Origin: Bdellovibrio sp.
GTDB taxonomy: Bacteria; Bdellovibrionota; UBA1018
Length of the DNA stretch: 5,086 nucleotides
Assembly: GCA_016213345.1 (NCBI GenBank)
Contig: JACRAO010000217.1
Span: 1 to 5,086, forward strand
Reading direction: 5' to 3'
Made by a program: the position numbers and the translations under genes. How positions within the stretch are numbered: position 1 is the stretch's first letter; each line of letters begins with the position of its first letter. The notes under the pieces were generated by a model, which was given only the letters and a program-made list of their open reading frames with translations, made no database searches and was not told the origin of the DNA. Below are positions 1 through 5,086 of the stretch, piece by piece.

Positions 1-80
1 ACATATTCTGTTATAACTTGCCCTGTTGGTTCTGCCAGTTTTACCCGGGTTAAGTGATAGGTGTTAATTTTTCCAGACAT
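1..80 (-). CDS. Third Flp/TadE-like prepilin, 3' end beyond the window
   Basis: Only the first 26 codons are visible, reading from the ATG at 80-78 to the window edge; the stop lies outside. The product begins MSGKINTYHLTRVKLAEPTG and continues QVITEYV. The TG|QVITEY segment has a Gly followed by Glu at mature position +5, the pattern cut by type IV/Flp prepilin peptidases (class III signal). The next two genes upstream carry the same block as KG|QTTTEY. A Shine-Dalgarno AGGGAGG (minus strand, 97-91) lies 10 nt upstream of the ATG. The start codon sits inside the end of the preceding prepilin gene, a 17-bp overlap in another frame, so the two are probably translated from one mRNA. The hydrophobic segment expected after the cleavage site is not visible, so whether this is a short Flp pilin or a longer TadE/F pseudopilin cannot be told. 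Confidence 0.7.
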   Translation of the reverse strand, partial: MSGKINTYHLTRVKLAEPTGQVITEY

Positions 81-252
81 AGACAGGAGACCTCCCTGAT
101 TTGAGGTTTCTTTCCAGTTGTCCTCCAAAGTACAAAATGCTCTGATCTATGCTTCTCAAAATTACTTTGGCCATAGTAACAGATGTGACGACTGCGAAAA
201 ACAAGATAAGAATATATTCTGTTGTAGTTTGGCCTTTTTTATTTTTAACCAT
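64..252 (-). CDS. Small Flp-like prepilin (62 aa)
   Basis: A 62-residue protein with a 7-residue basic leader, MVKNKKG, then QTTTEYILILFF and a hydrophobic helix to about residue 30. Prepilin peptidase would cut after G7, leaving Glu at mature +5 and a 55-residue mature chain. The amphipathic tail ends in SGRSPVYVWKN. This architecture fits Flp/Tad major pilins or minor TadE-like pseudopilins, which sit in the inner membrane before assembly. A weak Shine-Dalgarno AGGA lies 11 nt before the ATG. The gene follows the 274-477 prepilin by 21 bp and overlaps the next one by 17 bp, as expected in an operon. The hydrophobic start matches its neighbour almost residue for residue while the tails differ, which suggests duplication followed by divergence of the exposed part. 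Which one is the major pilin is unknown. Confidence 0.85.
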   Translation of the reverse strand: MVKNKKGQTTTEYILILFFAVVTSVTMAKVILRSIDQSILYFGGQLERNLKSGRSPVYVWKN

Positions 253-273
253 CCCCTAATAATTCCTAATTTT

Positions 274-477
274 TCATTCACTGTCGTTTGTAATTTGTTC
301 GATCTTAGTTCCCAATGTATCCATTTGTGATGTAATTTTTTCTTTCATAAGGCCTCTAAACTTTAGTGCTACCATTACAACTACAAATAGAATAAGGATA
401 TACTCTGTTGTTGTTTGCCCTTTTGCATTGGACTTTATAAATCTCTTAAAATTCGCTCTTACCCTCTTTAAAACCAT
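274..477 (-). CDS. Small Flp-like prepilin (67 aa), first of the cluster
   Basis: A 67-residue protein with an unusually long, strongly basic leader of 20 residues (five K/R in the first 12), ending in AKG. The mature part begins QTTTEYILILFVVVMVAL, a hydrophobic N-terminal helix typical of class III (Flp/Tad) pilins. Glu is at +5 after the predicted cleavage at G20, and the mature chain is 47 residues. The tail is short, polar and helical (about residues 41-67). Shine-Dalgarno AGAGGG ends 9 nt before the ATG. It is the first gene after the promoter predicted at 595-622, with a leader of about 110 nt. The very short mature length is like Flp major pilins, but a structural role is inferred from sequence form only. 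Confidence 0.85.
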   Translation of the reverse strand: MVLKRVRANFKRFIKSNAKGQTTTEYILILFVVVMVALKFRGLMKEKITSQMDTLGTKIEQITNDSE

Positions 478-544
478 GCCTCAATACCCTCTGTTTATAA
501 ACTTATCCTTACTCCTGTCATCTCATCGGCAACCTTTACGTATT

Positions 545-576
545 TATAAACCCCCCCTTCAAGTAAATAGGGTTAT
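545..576 (-). other. Leader hairpin with a seven-G run
   Basis: In the predicted prepilin leader, minus-strand TATAACCC (576-569) can pair with GGGTTTATA (553-545), with one bulged T. A run of seven G (557-551) forms the right side of the stem and part of the loop. Homopolymeric G runs stand out in such AT-rich DNA. The stem can shift register along the G run. The structure may be a leader element or may simply be chance; no known riboswitch was recognised. Confidence 0.3.
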
Positions 577-594
577 ATACGCTCACATACCTTA

Positions 595-622
595 ATTATC
601 TAATACTTATATAATAAGTCAA
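595..622 (-). promoter_or_regulatory. Predicted sigma70-type promoter of the prepilin cluster
   Basis: On the minus strand TTGACT (622-617) is followed after 16 nt by GATAAT (600-595), each one or two changes from the -35 and -10 consensus. The stretch upstream of the -35 (640-623) is almost pure A/T, like an UP element. Transcription would begin near 588 and leave a leader of about 110 nt before the first prepilin ATG. It is the best promoter match in the gene-free stretch and points at a gene cluster that otherwise lacks one. Confidence 0.55.
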
Positions 623-720
623 CTATTGTTTTATAAAAAATGTGTAATAATATTAATGGGTTAAAATAAGACTATAGATATGAAGTGCGGCCTCCGCAAC
701 TTTCGCTGCAAATTAAGGCC

Positions 721-803
721 CAGTAAAGACATTAGTTTACAGTAACCGTTCTGTAACAGTAACTGTCCTGTAACGGTGACAGTAACTGTAAACAGATTAC
801 TGT
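721..803. repeat. Cluster of CWGTAA motifs forming nested inverted repeats
   Basis: CAGTAA or CTGTAA occurs seven times on the plus strand, starting at 721, 740, 751, 757, 768, 780 and 786. Three of these lie in an 11-mer ACAGTAACYGT (739-749, 756-766, 779-789) that is itself a near-palindrome. On a larger scale GTTTACAGT (735-743) is the exact reverse complement of ACTGTAAAC (785-793), and ACCGTT (745-750) that of AACGGT (772-777). This gives a two-step hairpin or cruciform of about 59 bp. The right arm is shared with the terminator hairpin at 779-803, so the two folds exclude each other. It could be a protein-binding array, an RNA structure or a remnant repeat element. Confidence 0.6.
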
Positions 804-809
804 TTTTTT
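779..809 (+). terminator. Rho-independent terminator on the plus strand
   Basis: ACAGTAACTG (779-788) pairs with CAG (793-795) and TTACTGT (797-803), leaving a TAAA loop and one bulged A, so the stem has ten base pairs. Seven T run from 803 to 809. It reads rightwards, although every gene in the window reads leftwards. On the minus strand the run becomes A before the stem, so it cannot end transcription of the exported-peptide gene in the usual way. It implies a plus-strand transcript ending here or protection against antisense transcription. Confidence 0.6.
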
Positions 810-819
810 AACACTTTAG

Positions 820-978
820 TTAAGCTGCGCGATTTCCTTTTGTTGGATCAATTGGGCCACCTGGTCCAGTACCAGGACAAGCTGCAATAATCACACCTCT
901 TTTAGGTGGTTTACACGGACTAGCAACAGCTAGACTCGCACTAAAAACCGCAATCAACACAATCAAAATGATTTTCAT
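820..978 (-). CDS. Small exported Gly/Pro-rich peptide with two cysteines
   Basis: I do not recognise this 52-residue product. It starts MKIILIVLIAVFSASLAVAS, a textbook Sec signal peptide with AVA at 17-19 and likely cleavage before S20. The mature 33 residues are basic near the start (KPPKRG), have Cys22 and Cys34 that could form a disulfide, and end in a Gly/Pro-rich tail with GTGPGGPIDP. PC does not make a good lipobox, so lipidation is unlikely. The start at 978 is preferred over the in-frame ATG at 1032 because GAGGAG (990-985) lies 6 nt upstream of it and the signal peptide begins exactly there. The gene follows the PP2C gene by 102 bp with no terminator between them. It may be read both from the operon and from its own promoter. 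Function is unknown. Confidence 0.72.
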   Translation of the reverse strand: MKIILIVLIAVFSASLAVASPCKPPKRGVIIAACPGTGPGGPIDPTKGNRAA

Positions 979-1038
979 TTTATTCTCCTCTTTTATATTG
1001 GTAAATCTAAATAATTTTAAATTCACACACAACGCACT

Positions 1039-1082
1039 GCAATATCACTACATAATGAATAAATCAACTTTTATTTTTTTTT
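1039..1082 (-). promoter_or_regulatory. Possible promoter of the small exported-peptide gene
   Basis: On the minus strand TTGATT (1067-1062) is followed after 17 nt by an extended -10, TGATATTGC (1047-1039). A near-unbroken A-run (1082-1068), like an UP element, lies directly upstream of the -35 and overlaps the PP2C stop codon. A start near 1032 would give a leader of about 55 nt. A second candidate overlaps it: TTGCAG (1042-1037), 17 nt, TAAAAT (1019-1014). Both would drive the same gene. Confidence 0.4.
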
Positions 1083-1827
1083 AAAATCCCAGCAATAACA
1101 ACGACGCGTTGTCTGAAAACGCCTCAGACTGCAAACGCTCTTTAATATCATCTATAACCTTCTTGTTATCAAAAGGACTTTTCTTTAGATCAAAAATAAA
1201 ACTGCGCTGTAATGCGCTTAATCCGTCCGTTTGCATTAATATCCAATCACCTGGCAAAACCTTGTACTCGACAATCTCAGGCTCCAGATCTTCAGACATT
1301 CCAATTGCCATAAGCGGAACCTTAAATGCAATATCATGATCTAAAACCGTAGGATTTAGCATCCTTCCATAAGAGCGCGGAGTTACTAGCTCAATTAATT
1401 TTCTATTTCTTTCAAGCCAAACAGAACAAACACCTACATTTGCTATTGAAAGCAAATCACCATCGATAAAACAACTCAAAACAGAAGCCCCACCCTTTTG
1501 ATTAATTTCCCTGCCTTGATTAAAACTCCATGCCTTCTGGTTTGCAAACAAAAATGAATTAAATAAAACATTACTAGCTAATGAAAAATAACTTCTGAGA
1601 ACAAATGGCAATGTAGCCTCAAGATCTCCTGCTTCTTTTTCTAAAAAATTTTTTACCGAATCACACACGAGTTTAGACACAAGATTGCCAGTTTCTGGAC
1701 CACCAAATCCATCGCAAACAGTAAAAATACCCTTATCTTGATTTGAATAAATATAATCCTCCTGTACTCTCCTCCTACCCTGAAAAGTAAACCCAGTCAT
1801 AAACTGTAATGGGTTTTTAATACTCAT
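1081..1827 (-). CDS. PP2C-family serine/threonine protein phosphatase
   Basis: A 248-residue cytoplasmic protein, about the length of the compact bacterial PP2C domain (roughly 240-250 residues), without membrane segment or signal peptide. The family motifs appear in order: GRRRVQED (17-24, E23 and D24), VCDGFGGPETG (37-47, metal-ligand D39), GGASVL (112-117), IANVGVCSVWL (128-138), LPGDWILMQTDGLSAL (191-206, D201) and SDNAS (238-242, D239). The acidic metal-binding residues of the PPM/PP2C fold are kept, so metal-dependent dephosphorylation of Ser/Thr is expected. The normally conserved NVGDSR is NVGVCS here, with V133 replacing Asp and the Arg lost; that position is not a primary metal ligand, but activity or regulation may differ. 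It starts 7 bp after the double-FHA gene, and its Shine-Dalgarno GAGGAG (1843-1838) lies in the last two codons of that gene. It is likely the eraser of the phosphothreonine marks that the FHA proteins read. Confidence 0.9.
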   Translation of the reverse strand: MSIKNPLQFMTGFTFQGRRRVQEDYIYSNQDKGIFTVCDGFGGPETGNLVSKLVCDSVKNFLEKEAGDLEATLPFVLRSYFSLASNVLFNSFLFANQKAWSFNQGREINQKGGASVLSCFIDGDLLSIANVGVCSVWLERNRKLIELVTPRSYGRMLNPTVLDHDIAFKVPLMAIGMSEDLEPEIVEYKVLPGDWILMQTDGLSALQRSFIFDLKKSPFDNKKVIDDIKERLQSEAFSDNASLLLLGF

Positions 1828-1834
1828 AATAATA

Positions 1835-4231
1835 TTACTCCTCTACTTTTTTAAATTTTAGATAATTAGTTAGCTTATTCTGCGCTCTTTCAAAATAAAT
1901 ACTGTCTTTAGGAACTATTTCCAGACATTCTTTGAATTTTTTTTGAGCCGTTACAAAATCACTATAACTCTCTGACAATACAGCCTCTGTGTAAGCAATT
2001 TTCGCTCTTTCATTCAAAATCTGAAAAGTTCTACGAGCACCTTCATGACTTGCAGAAAATCTTGCATCTATTTTTATTGCTTTTTGATATAGCCAATAAG
2101 CACCCTTAAAGTCTCCTTGTTCTTCTTTAGCCTTAGCTTCTTGCAATACAGGATCTCTTTGAGCTTTAATATAAGAATAACAAGCTTGTATCATCTGCTT
2201 AGCTTTTTTTACTAGACTAGGTTCAAAGGAATTTGGTTTTATTTTTTCGAAAATCCGGATAGCTGCATAATATTTACCCTGATTCTTTAACGCCATCCCC
2301 TCTTGAAACACTCCTCTAATTTGCGACCGCACTACTTCTCTAACTCTTTTCTTATCTGCTTCTGATCGCAAACTCTCTTCATATTCTTGTATTTCTGCCT
2401 TCCATTTAGCTACTAATTTATTTTCAGGATCATGGGTTAGTATCATACTCATGATTTCTTGGGCTTGTTCATATTGCTTTTTTGCCATTCTATCTGTTGC
2501 TTCTGCAATAAGCGCATCCAATTTAGCCTTAAATTGCGCCTCATCTTCTTTCTTACGCTTTTCTTCTTCTGCAGCATCAACTCTTCTTTTACCTTCTAAA
2601 GCATAACGCTCGATTTCTTTTGAATCCTCATAATCTGACACAAGCACAAAAATTTTTCTTATTTCAAAAATGGCTTTGTCATATTCTTTGTTCGTTAAAT
2701 ATTCAAAAGCCATTTTATGTCTAGCTTCTACATATTTTTTTTGCTCTTCACTCAAGGCTGCAAATTGATCTGAGACTCCTATCTTCTGAGCATCTGTCTT
2801 TTGTTCTACCTTTTGGCCTTCTTTTGGTTGATTTTTTTTAGCTTCTTTTTTTACCGCTGCCGTCTTTCTTGAGGTAGTTTTTGGTTCATCAACAAATAAA
2901 ACAAAATATGTACCCACTAAAACTGCAGCATAAATAATAATTCGTATAGGATTAAGTGCTCTAAAATCAGAAATGATTTTTTTAAATAAACCCTGTTTTT
3001 TAGAAGTCACTGACTGTGGCGATAATCCCTGCATTCCAGTAATGTGAACATCAGCACTAGGAGAAGAAAAGTTTATATTCTCCTGCTGCACTGGTTGAAT
3101 GTATGGCTGATCAGGTTTATTTTCTATATCAGCAACAGATAAAAACTCTTTTTCTTTTGCAGCATATTCCTTATCTGCAATCAAAAGAGTAAACTGCACA
3201 TCCCCTATTTGAATGGTCTCATCCCCTTTTAATACTCGTTCAGTAATACGTTCACCATTTACATAGGTACCATTAGAAGATCCCAAATCTTTTAAAAGAA
3301 ATGATAGTCCCGAATTTTTAATAATAGCGTGTTTTCGCGAGCATTTTTTATCATTTAAAATTATTTCACAATCTTTTCCTCTGCCAATACTAATTTCCTC
3401 TTGGACAATTTCAAACTCTCTTACATTAGCACCGCCTTTTGGAAATACTAATTTTGCCGAAACTTTTGACTTAAAAGTTACCTTTGTCTTAGCATTTTCA
3501 TCTGTAGCCCTAACATCTTCTACCGATAAACTTTGTGCATCGTCTAACTCACTAGCATTAATAGGAAATGGAGAATTAGCTGCTTGCTGTTCAACGGATA
3601 ATGACGATTTAGAATCTAAACTCTTTGAAAACAAATTTAATACATTCTGTGAAGATTGTGAGGCGTCATTAGATTCATTTTGAGGCTCATTTTGAGATTC
3701 GCTTTGAGGTTCATTTTGAAACTCTTTTTGAGAATCTTTTTGTAGCTCATTTTTGAATTCACTTTGAGAATCATTTTGCACTTCGTTTTGAGTTTCATTG
3801 GGTACAGAATTTTCTTCTACCTTATCTAATACCTCTTGGGACTGTTGTGACGCATCCTTAAGACTAATTGAAACCGCTTCTAAAGTTTCTTTAACATTAT
3901 CATTATTTTTTACATTTACCTGTGACAATGAATCATGTTGTTTTAGATTTAGCTTTAATAAATAAGGACCACACACAATCACATCGCCTTCTTTTAATAA
4001 AGCCAAAGCACAATCCTTTCCGTTGACCAGAAGTTGGCCAAATGTACTTTTCTTTTCAACCTGAACACCTTCGGCTACAGGTTTCATAATGGCATGCACT
4101 CTTGAAATAGCTTGATGAGAAAGGCAAATTTGACAAGACTCACTTCGACCTAAAAGTGTTTCCTTTTCAATTGGAATAGAATTAAGAACTGTTCCATCCT
4201 TGCTAACAGTCATAATAGCAGAAAAGTTCAT
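1835..4231 (-). CDS. Double-FHA, single-membrane-span, TPR protein (798 aa)
   Basis: FHA1 covers about residues 3-97, with G28-R29 and SRVH (43-46). Its DLGSSNGT region reads KKSTFGQLL, so the Asn that contacts phosphothreonine is missing. A polar linker (146-190) is a degenerate four-residue Q/N/E/S repeat. FHA2 (about 258-352) is canonical, with GRG (283-285), SRKH (298-301) and DLGSSNGTYVNG (315-326). A single hydrophobic span lies at about 428-447. Next come Lys-rich (451-475) and charged coiled-coil-like segments, then four or five TPR-like helical pairs from about 504 to 785, for example GDFKGAYWLYQKAIKID. With no signal peptide, the FHA domains should be cytoplasmic and the TPR part on the outer face of the inner membrane. 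The start overlaps the previous stop as ATGA, with GGAGG 6 nt upstream, indicating translational coupling. It resembles the preceding gene in plan, suggesting duplication. It probably docks Thr-phosphorylated partners and scaffolds an envelope machine; the partner is unknown. Confidence 0.88.
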   Translation of the reverse strand: MNFSAIMTVSKDGTVLNSIPIEKETLLGRSESCQICLSHQAISRVHAIMKPVAEGVQVEKKSTFGQLLVNGKDCALALLKEGDVIVCGPYLLKLNLKQHDSLSQVNVKNNDNVKETLEAVSISLKDASQQSQEVLDKVEENSVPNETQNEVQNDSQSEFKNELQKDSQKEFQNEPQSESQNEPQNESNDASQSSQNVLNLFSKSLDSKSSLSVEQQAANSPFPINASELDDAQSLSVEDVRATDENAKTKVTFKSKVSAKLVFPKGGANVREFEIVQEEISIGRGKDCEIILNDKKCSRKHAIIKNSGLSFLLKDLGSSNGTYVNGERITERVLKGDETIQIGDVQFTLLIADKEYAAKEKEFLSVADIENKPDQPYIQPVQQENINFSSPSADVHITGMQGLSPQSVTSKKQGLFKKIISDFRALNPIRIIIYAAVLVGTYFVLFVDEPKTTSRKTAAVKKEAKKNQPKEGQKVEQKTDAQKIGVSDQFAALSEEQKKYVEARHKMAFEYLTNKEYDKAIFEIRKIFVLVSDYEDSKEIERYALEGKRRVDAAEEEKRKKEDEAQFKAKLDALIAEATDRMAKKQYEQAQEIMSMILTHDPENKLVAKWKAEIQEYEESLRSEADKKRVREVVRSQIRGVFQEGMALKNQGKYYAAIRIFEKIKPNSFEPSLVKKAKQMIQACYSYIKAQRDPVLQEAKAKEEQGDFKGAYWLYQKAIKIDARFSASHEGARRTFQILNERAKIAYTEAVLSESYSDFVTAQKKFKECLEIVPKDSIYFERAQNKLTNYLKFKKVEE
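3673..3804 (-). repeat. In-frame 12-bp tandem repeat, about 11 degenerate units
   Basis: On the plus strand the unit is close to attcattttgag and repeats end to end at a 12-bp period from 3673, with the last unit (3793-3804) strongly decayed. It encodes a four-residue unit of the form Q-N/S-E-x in the linker between the two FHA domains of the 798-residue protein. Because the period is a multiple of three, copy-number changes alter linker length without breaking the frame. Confidence 0.85.
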
Positions 4232-5086
4232 GACTCTCCTCCGCTTGTGTTTTTTTTCATTTCTTTTTCGACTTTTTCAAGTTGTTCTTTTGCCTCCAAA
4301 TAAGAAGCTGTGGTTTGTTCTTTATGTAAAAATCTCAATACGGCTGCAAAATTACTTTTTGCTTCCTTTAGTTTTCCGGCTTCAAAATTTTTTTTACCTC
4401 TCATTAGGAAAAAAGTTACTTCTTTTTCAATAGCTTGATTACATTCTGTTAAATAAAATTTAGACAATAAATGCTGTGGTGCCACTTGTAATGCTGTTTC
4501 AAATTGAGTTCTTGCTCGTAAATAATTTTTTTCACGATACTCTCTAAAACCAGATTTGAAAAATATTTCTGCCGTACGCTCTAGTTCTGAAGGCCCAATA
4601 CTTGGCAAATAAGCAGCTAAATCTCTAGTAAACTCAGGTTCACTAGTTTTTTTTATTTTTTGTTTAGGCGGTACTGGTTCAAATAACACTAAATAAACAA
4701 CAATAACCGCGACAACTCCAAAAATTATACTCTTTTTTATAACACTAGATGATTTACCTTGAAATTTTCCAGCCAAGGCTTTCACTTCCAGTTGTCTTGA
4801 TTCAAAAAAAGACTGTTCTCTCTGAATTAGCACGGCATCCCTTGATGGTGCTTCTAAAATAGCTTTACCAGAATCAGGAGTAAAAAACTCTAAAACAGTC
4901 TCCCCTAATGTTATCGAATCATGAGATTTTAGCTCAGAGACCGTCGTATTTTTTCCATTATGCAAAATCCCATTAGCACTTCCCAAATCTTTGACAAACC
5001 AAGTGTCTTTCTTTAGAAAAAAATCAGCGTGCAATCGAGATGCTTTCAGATCAGAAAGACAAATGTCATTTTCTTCGCCACGACCT
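4228..5086 (-). CDS. FHA, membrane-span, TPR protein; 5' end beyond the window
   Basis: The frame is open to the right edge. The first complete codon is 5085-5083, giving 285 visible residues and a TGA stop at 4230-4228. The first visible residues are GRGEENDICLSDLKASRLHA, the conserved GR and SRxH parts of an FHA domain, followed by DLGSANGILHNG (33-44). The TTG at 5034 is therefore an internal Leu inside the domain, not a start. All phosphothreonine-contact positions look intact: G1, R2, S16, H19 and N38. A hydrophobic span follows at about 118-136, bordered by lysines, then two TPR-like units (about 169-202 and 220-252) and a charged C-terminal helix. The predicted topology is cytoplasmic FHA and periplasmic TPR, the same plan as the downstream 798-residue protein with which it shares an ATGA junction. 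It is probably the first or an early gene of the operon here. Role inferred: phosphothreonine-dependent adaptor linking to an envelope complex. Confidence 0.88.
   Translation of the reverse strand, partial: GRGEENDICLSDLKASRLHADFFLKKDTWFVKDLGSANGILHNGKNTTVSELKSHDSITLGETVLEFFTPDSGKAILEAPSRDAVLIQREQSFFESRQLEVKALAGKFQGKSSSVIKKSIIFGVVAVIVVYLVLFEPVPPKQKIKKTSEPEFTRDLAAYLPSIGPSELERTAEIFFKSGFREYREKNYLRARTQFETALQVAPQHLLSKFYLTECNQAIEKEVTFFLMRGKKNFEAGKLKEAKSNFAAVLRFLHKEQTTASYLEAKEQLEKVEKEMKKNTSGGES

Larger units (their letters stand above)
478..819. other. Gene-free stretch with promoter, hairpins and repeats
   Basis: No convincing protein gene lies here. From right to left it holds a plus-strand intrinsic terminator (779-809) and a cluster of seven CWGTAA motifs forming a nested inverted repeat (721-803). 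Next come two GC-rich hairpins at 686-720 in a very AT-rich surrounding, then an A/T-rich block with a leftward promoter (595-622). The prepilin leader completes the stretch. A 21-codon plus-strand reading frame (680-745) has no ribosome binding site and was not called. Confidence 0.6.

Noticed and set aside
118..330. 70-codon plus-strand reading frame
   Set aside because: It lies opposite two prepilin genes, has no family features or ribosome binding site, and is explained as a shadow of those genes.
478..588. c-di-GMP (GEMM) riboswitch in the prepilin leader
   Set aside because: GGTTGCCGATG near 537-527 resembles the end of the class I consensus, but the remaining conserved blocks are absent and the leader is too short.
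680..745. 21-codon plus-strand frame beginning MKCGLRNF
   Set aside because: There is no ribosome binding site, it ends within the repeat cluster, and its composition follows the hairpins.
721..803. CRISPR array
   Set aside because: The repeated units are only 6-11 bp with irregular 6-19 bp spacing and there are no cas genes.
860..876. CCTGGT-CCAGT-ACCAGG perfect small hairpin
   Set aside because: It lies within codons for the Gly/Pro-rich tail of the exported peptide, lacks a T-run, and is likely a result of codon repetition.
979..1032. 18-residue N-terminal extension of the exported peptide from the ATG at 1032
   Set aside because: It would bury the signal peptide behind a polar stretch, while the internal ATG at 978 has GAGGAG at 6-nt spacing.
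1109..1339. 76-codon plus-strand reading frame
   Set aside because: It is antisense to the motif-supported PP2C gene and shows no protein family character.
4200..4433. 77-codon plus-strand reading frame with hydrophobic content
   Set aside because: It is antisense to the junction of the two FHA genes; its Leu/Phe richness comes from Lys/Glu-rich codons on the other strand.
5032..5034. TTG as a start codon of the rightmost gene
   Set aside because: It falls inside the SRxH motif region of an FHA domain; the frame continues open to 5086 and encodes the preceding conserved GR residues.

Overview
The window is AT-rich bacterial DNA (A+T near two thirds by eye) and every convincing gene lies on the minus strand. 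Three things point to a low-GC predatory or deltaproteobacterial-type lineage such as the Bdellovibrionota: repeated small Flp/TadE-like prepilins with a G|QxxTEY processing site, membrane-anchored FHA-TPR proteins, and a PP2C phosphatase. The taxon is inferred from gene style and is only moderately supported.

In transcription order, from the right edge leftwards, an operon comes first. It holds a 5'-truncated FHA-TM-TPR protein (5086 to 4228), an 798-residue protein with two FHA domains, one membrane segment and several TPRs (4231-1835, ATGA overlap), and a PP2C-type phosphatase (1827-1081, 7-bp gap). A possible own promoter then precedes a 52-residue exported peptide (978-820). Next is a gene-free stretch (819-478) with a repeat/hairpin cluster, a plus-strand intrinsic terminator and a good sigma70-type promoter reading left. 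That promoter serves a cluster of three tiny prepilin-like genes (477-274, 252-64 and 80 to beyond position 1).

The suggested logic is a threonine-phosphorylation module. A kinase outside the window would phosphorylate targets, FHA domains would bind them, PP2C would reverse the mark, and the FHA proteins would cross the inner membrane to place TPR scaffolds on the other side. Its neighbourhood with prepilins suggests it controls a Tad/Flp-like pilus or secretion machine. No ATPase, secretin, platform protein, prepilin peptidase or kinase is visible here, so that link is inferred from proximity.

Two gene boundaries need care. The rightmost gene does not start at the TTG near 5034: its reading frame runs off the window and supplies the missing first half of an FHA domain. 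At the left edge a third prepilin-like gene starts at 80 and is cut after 26 residues.
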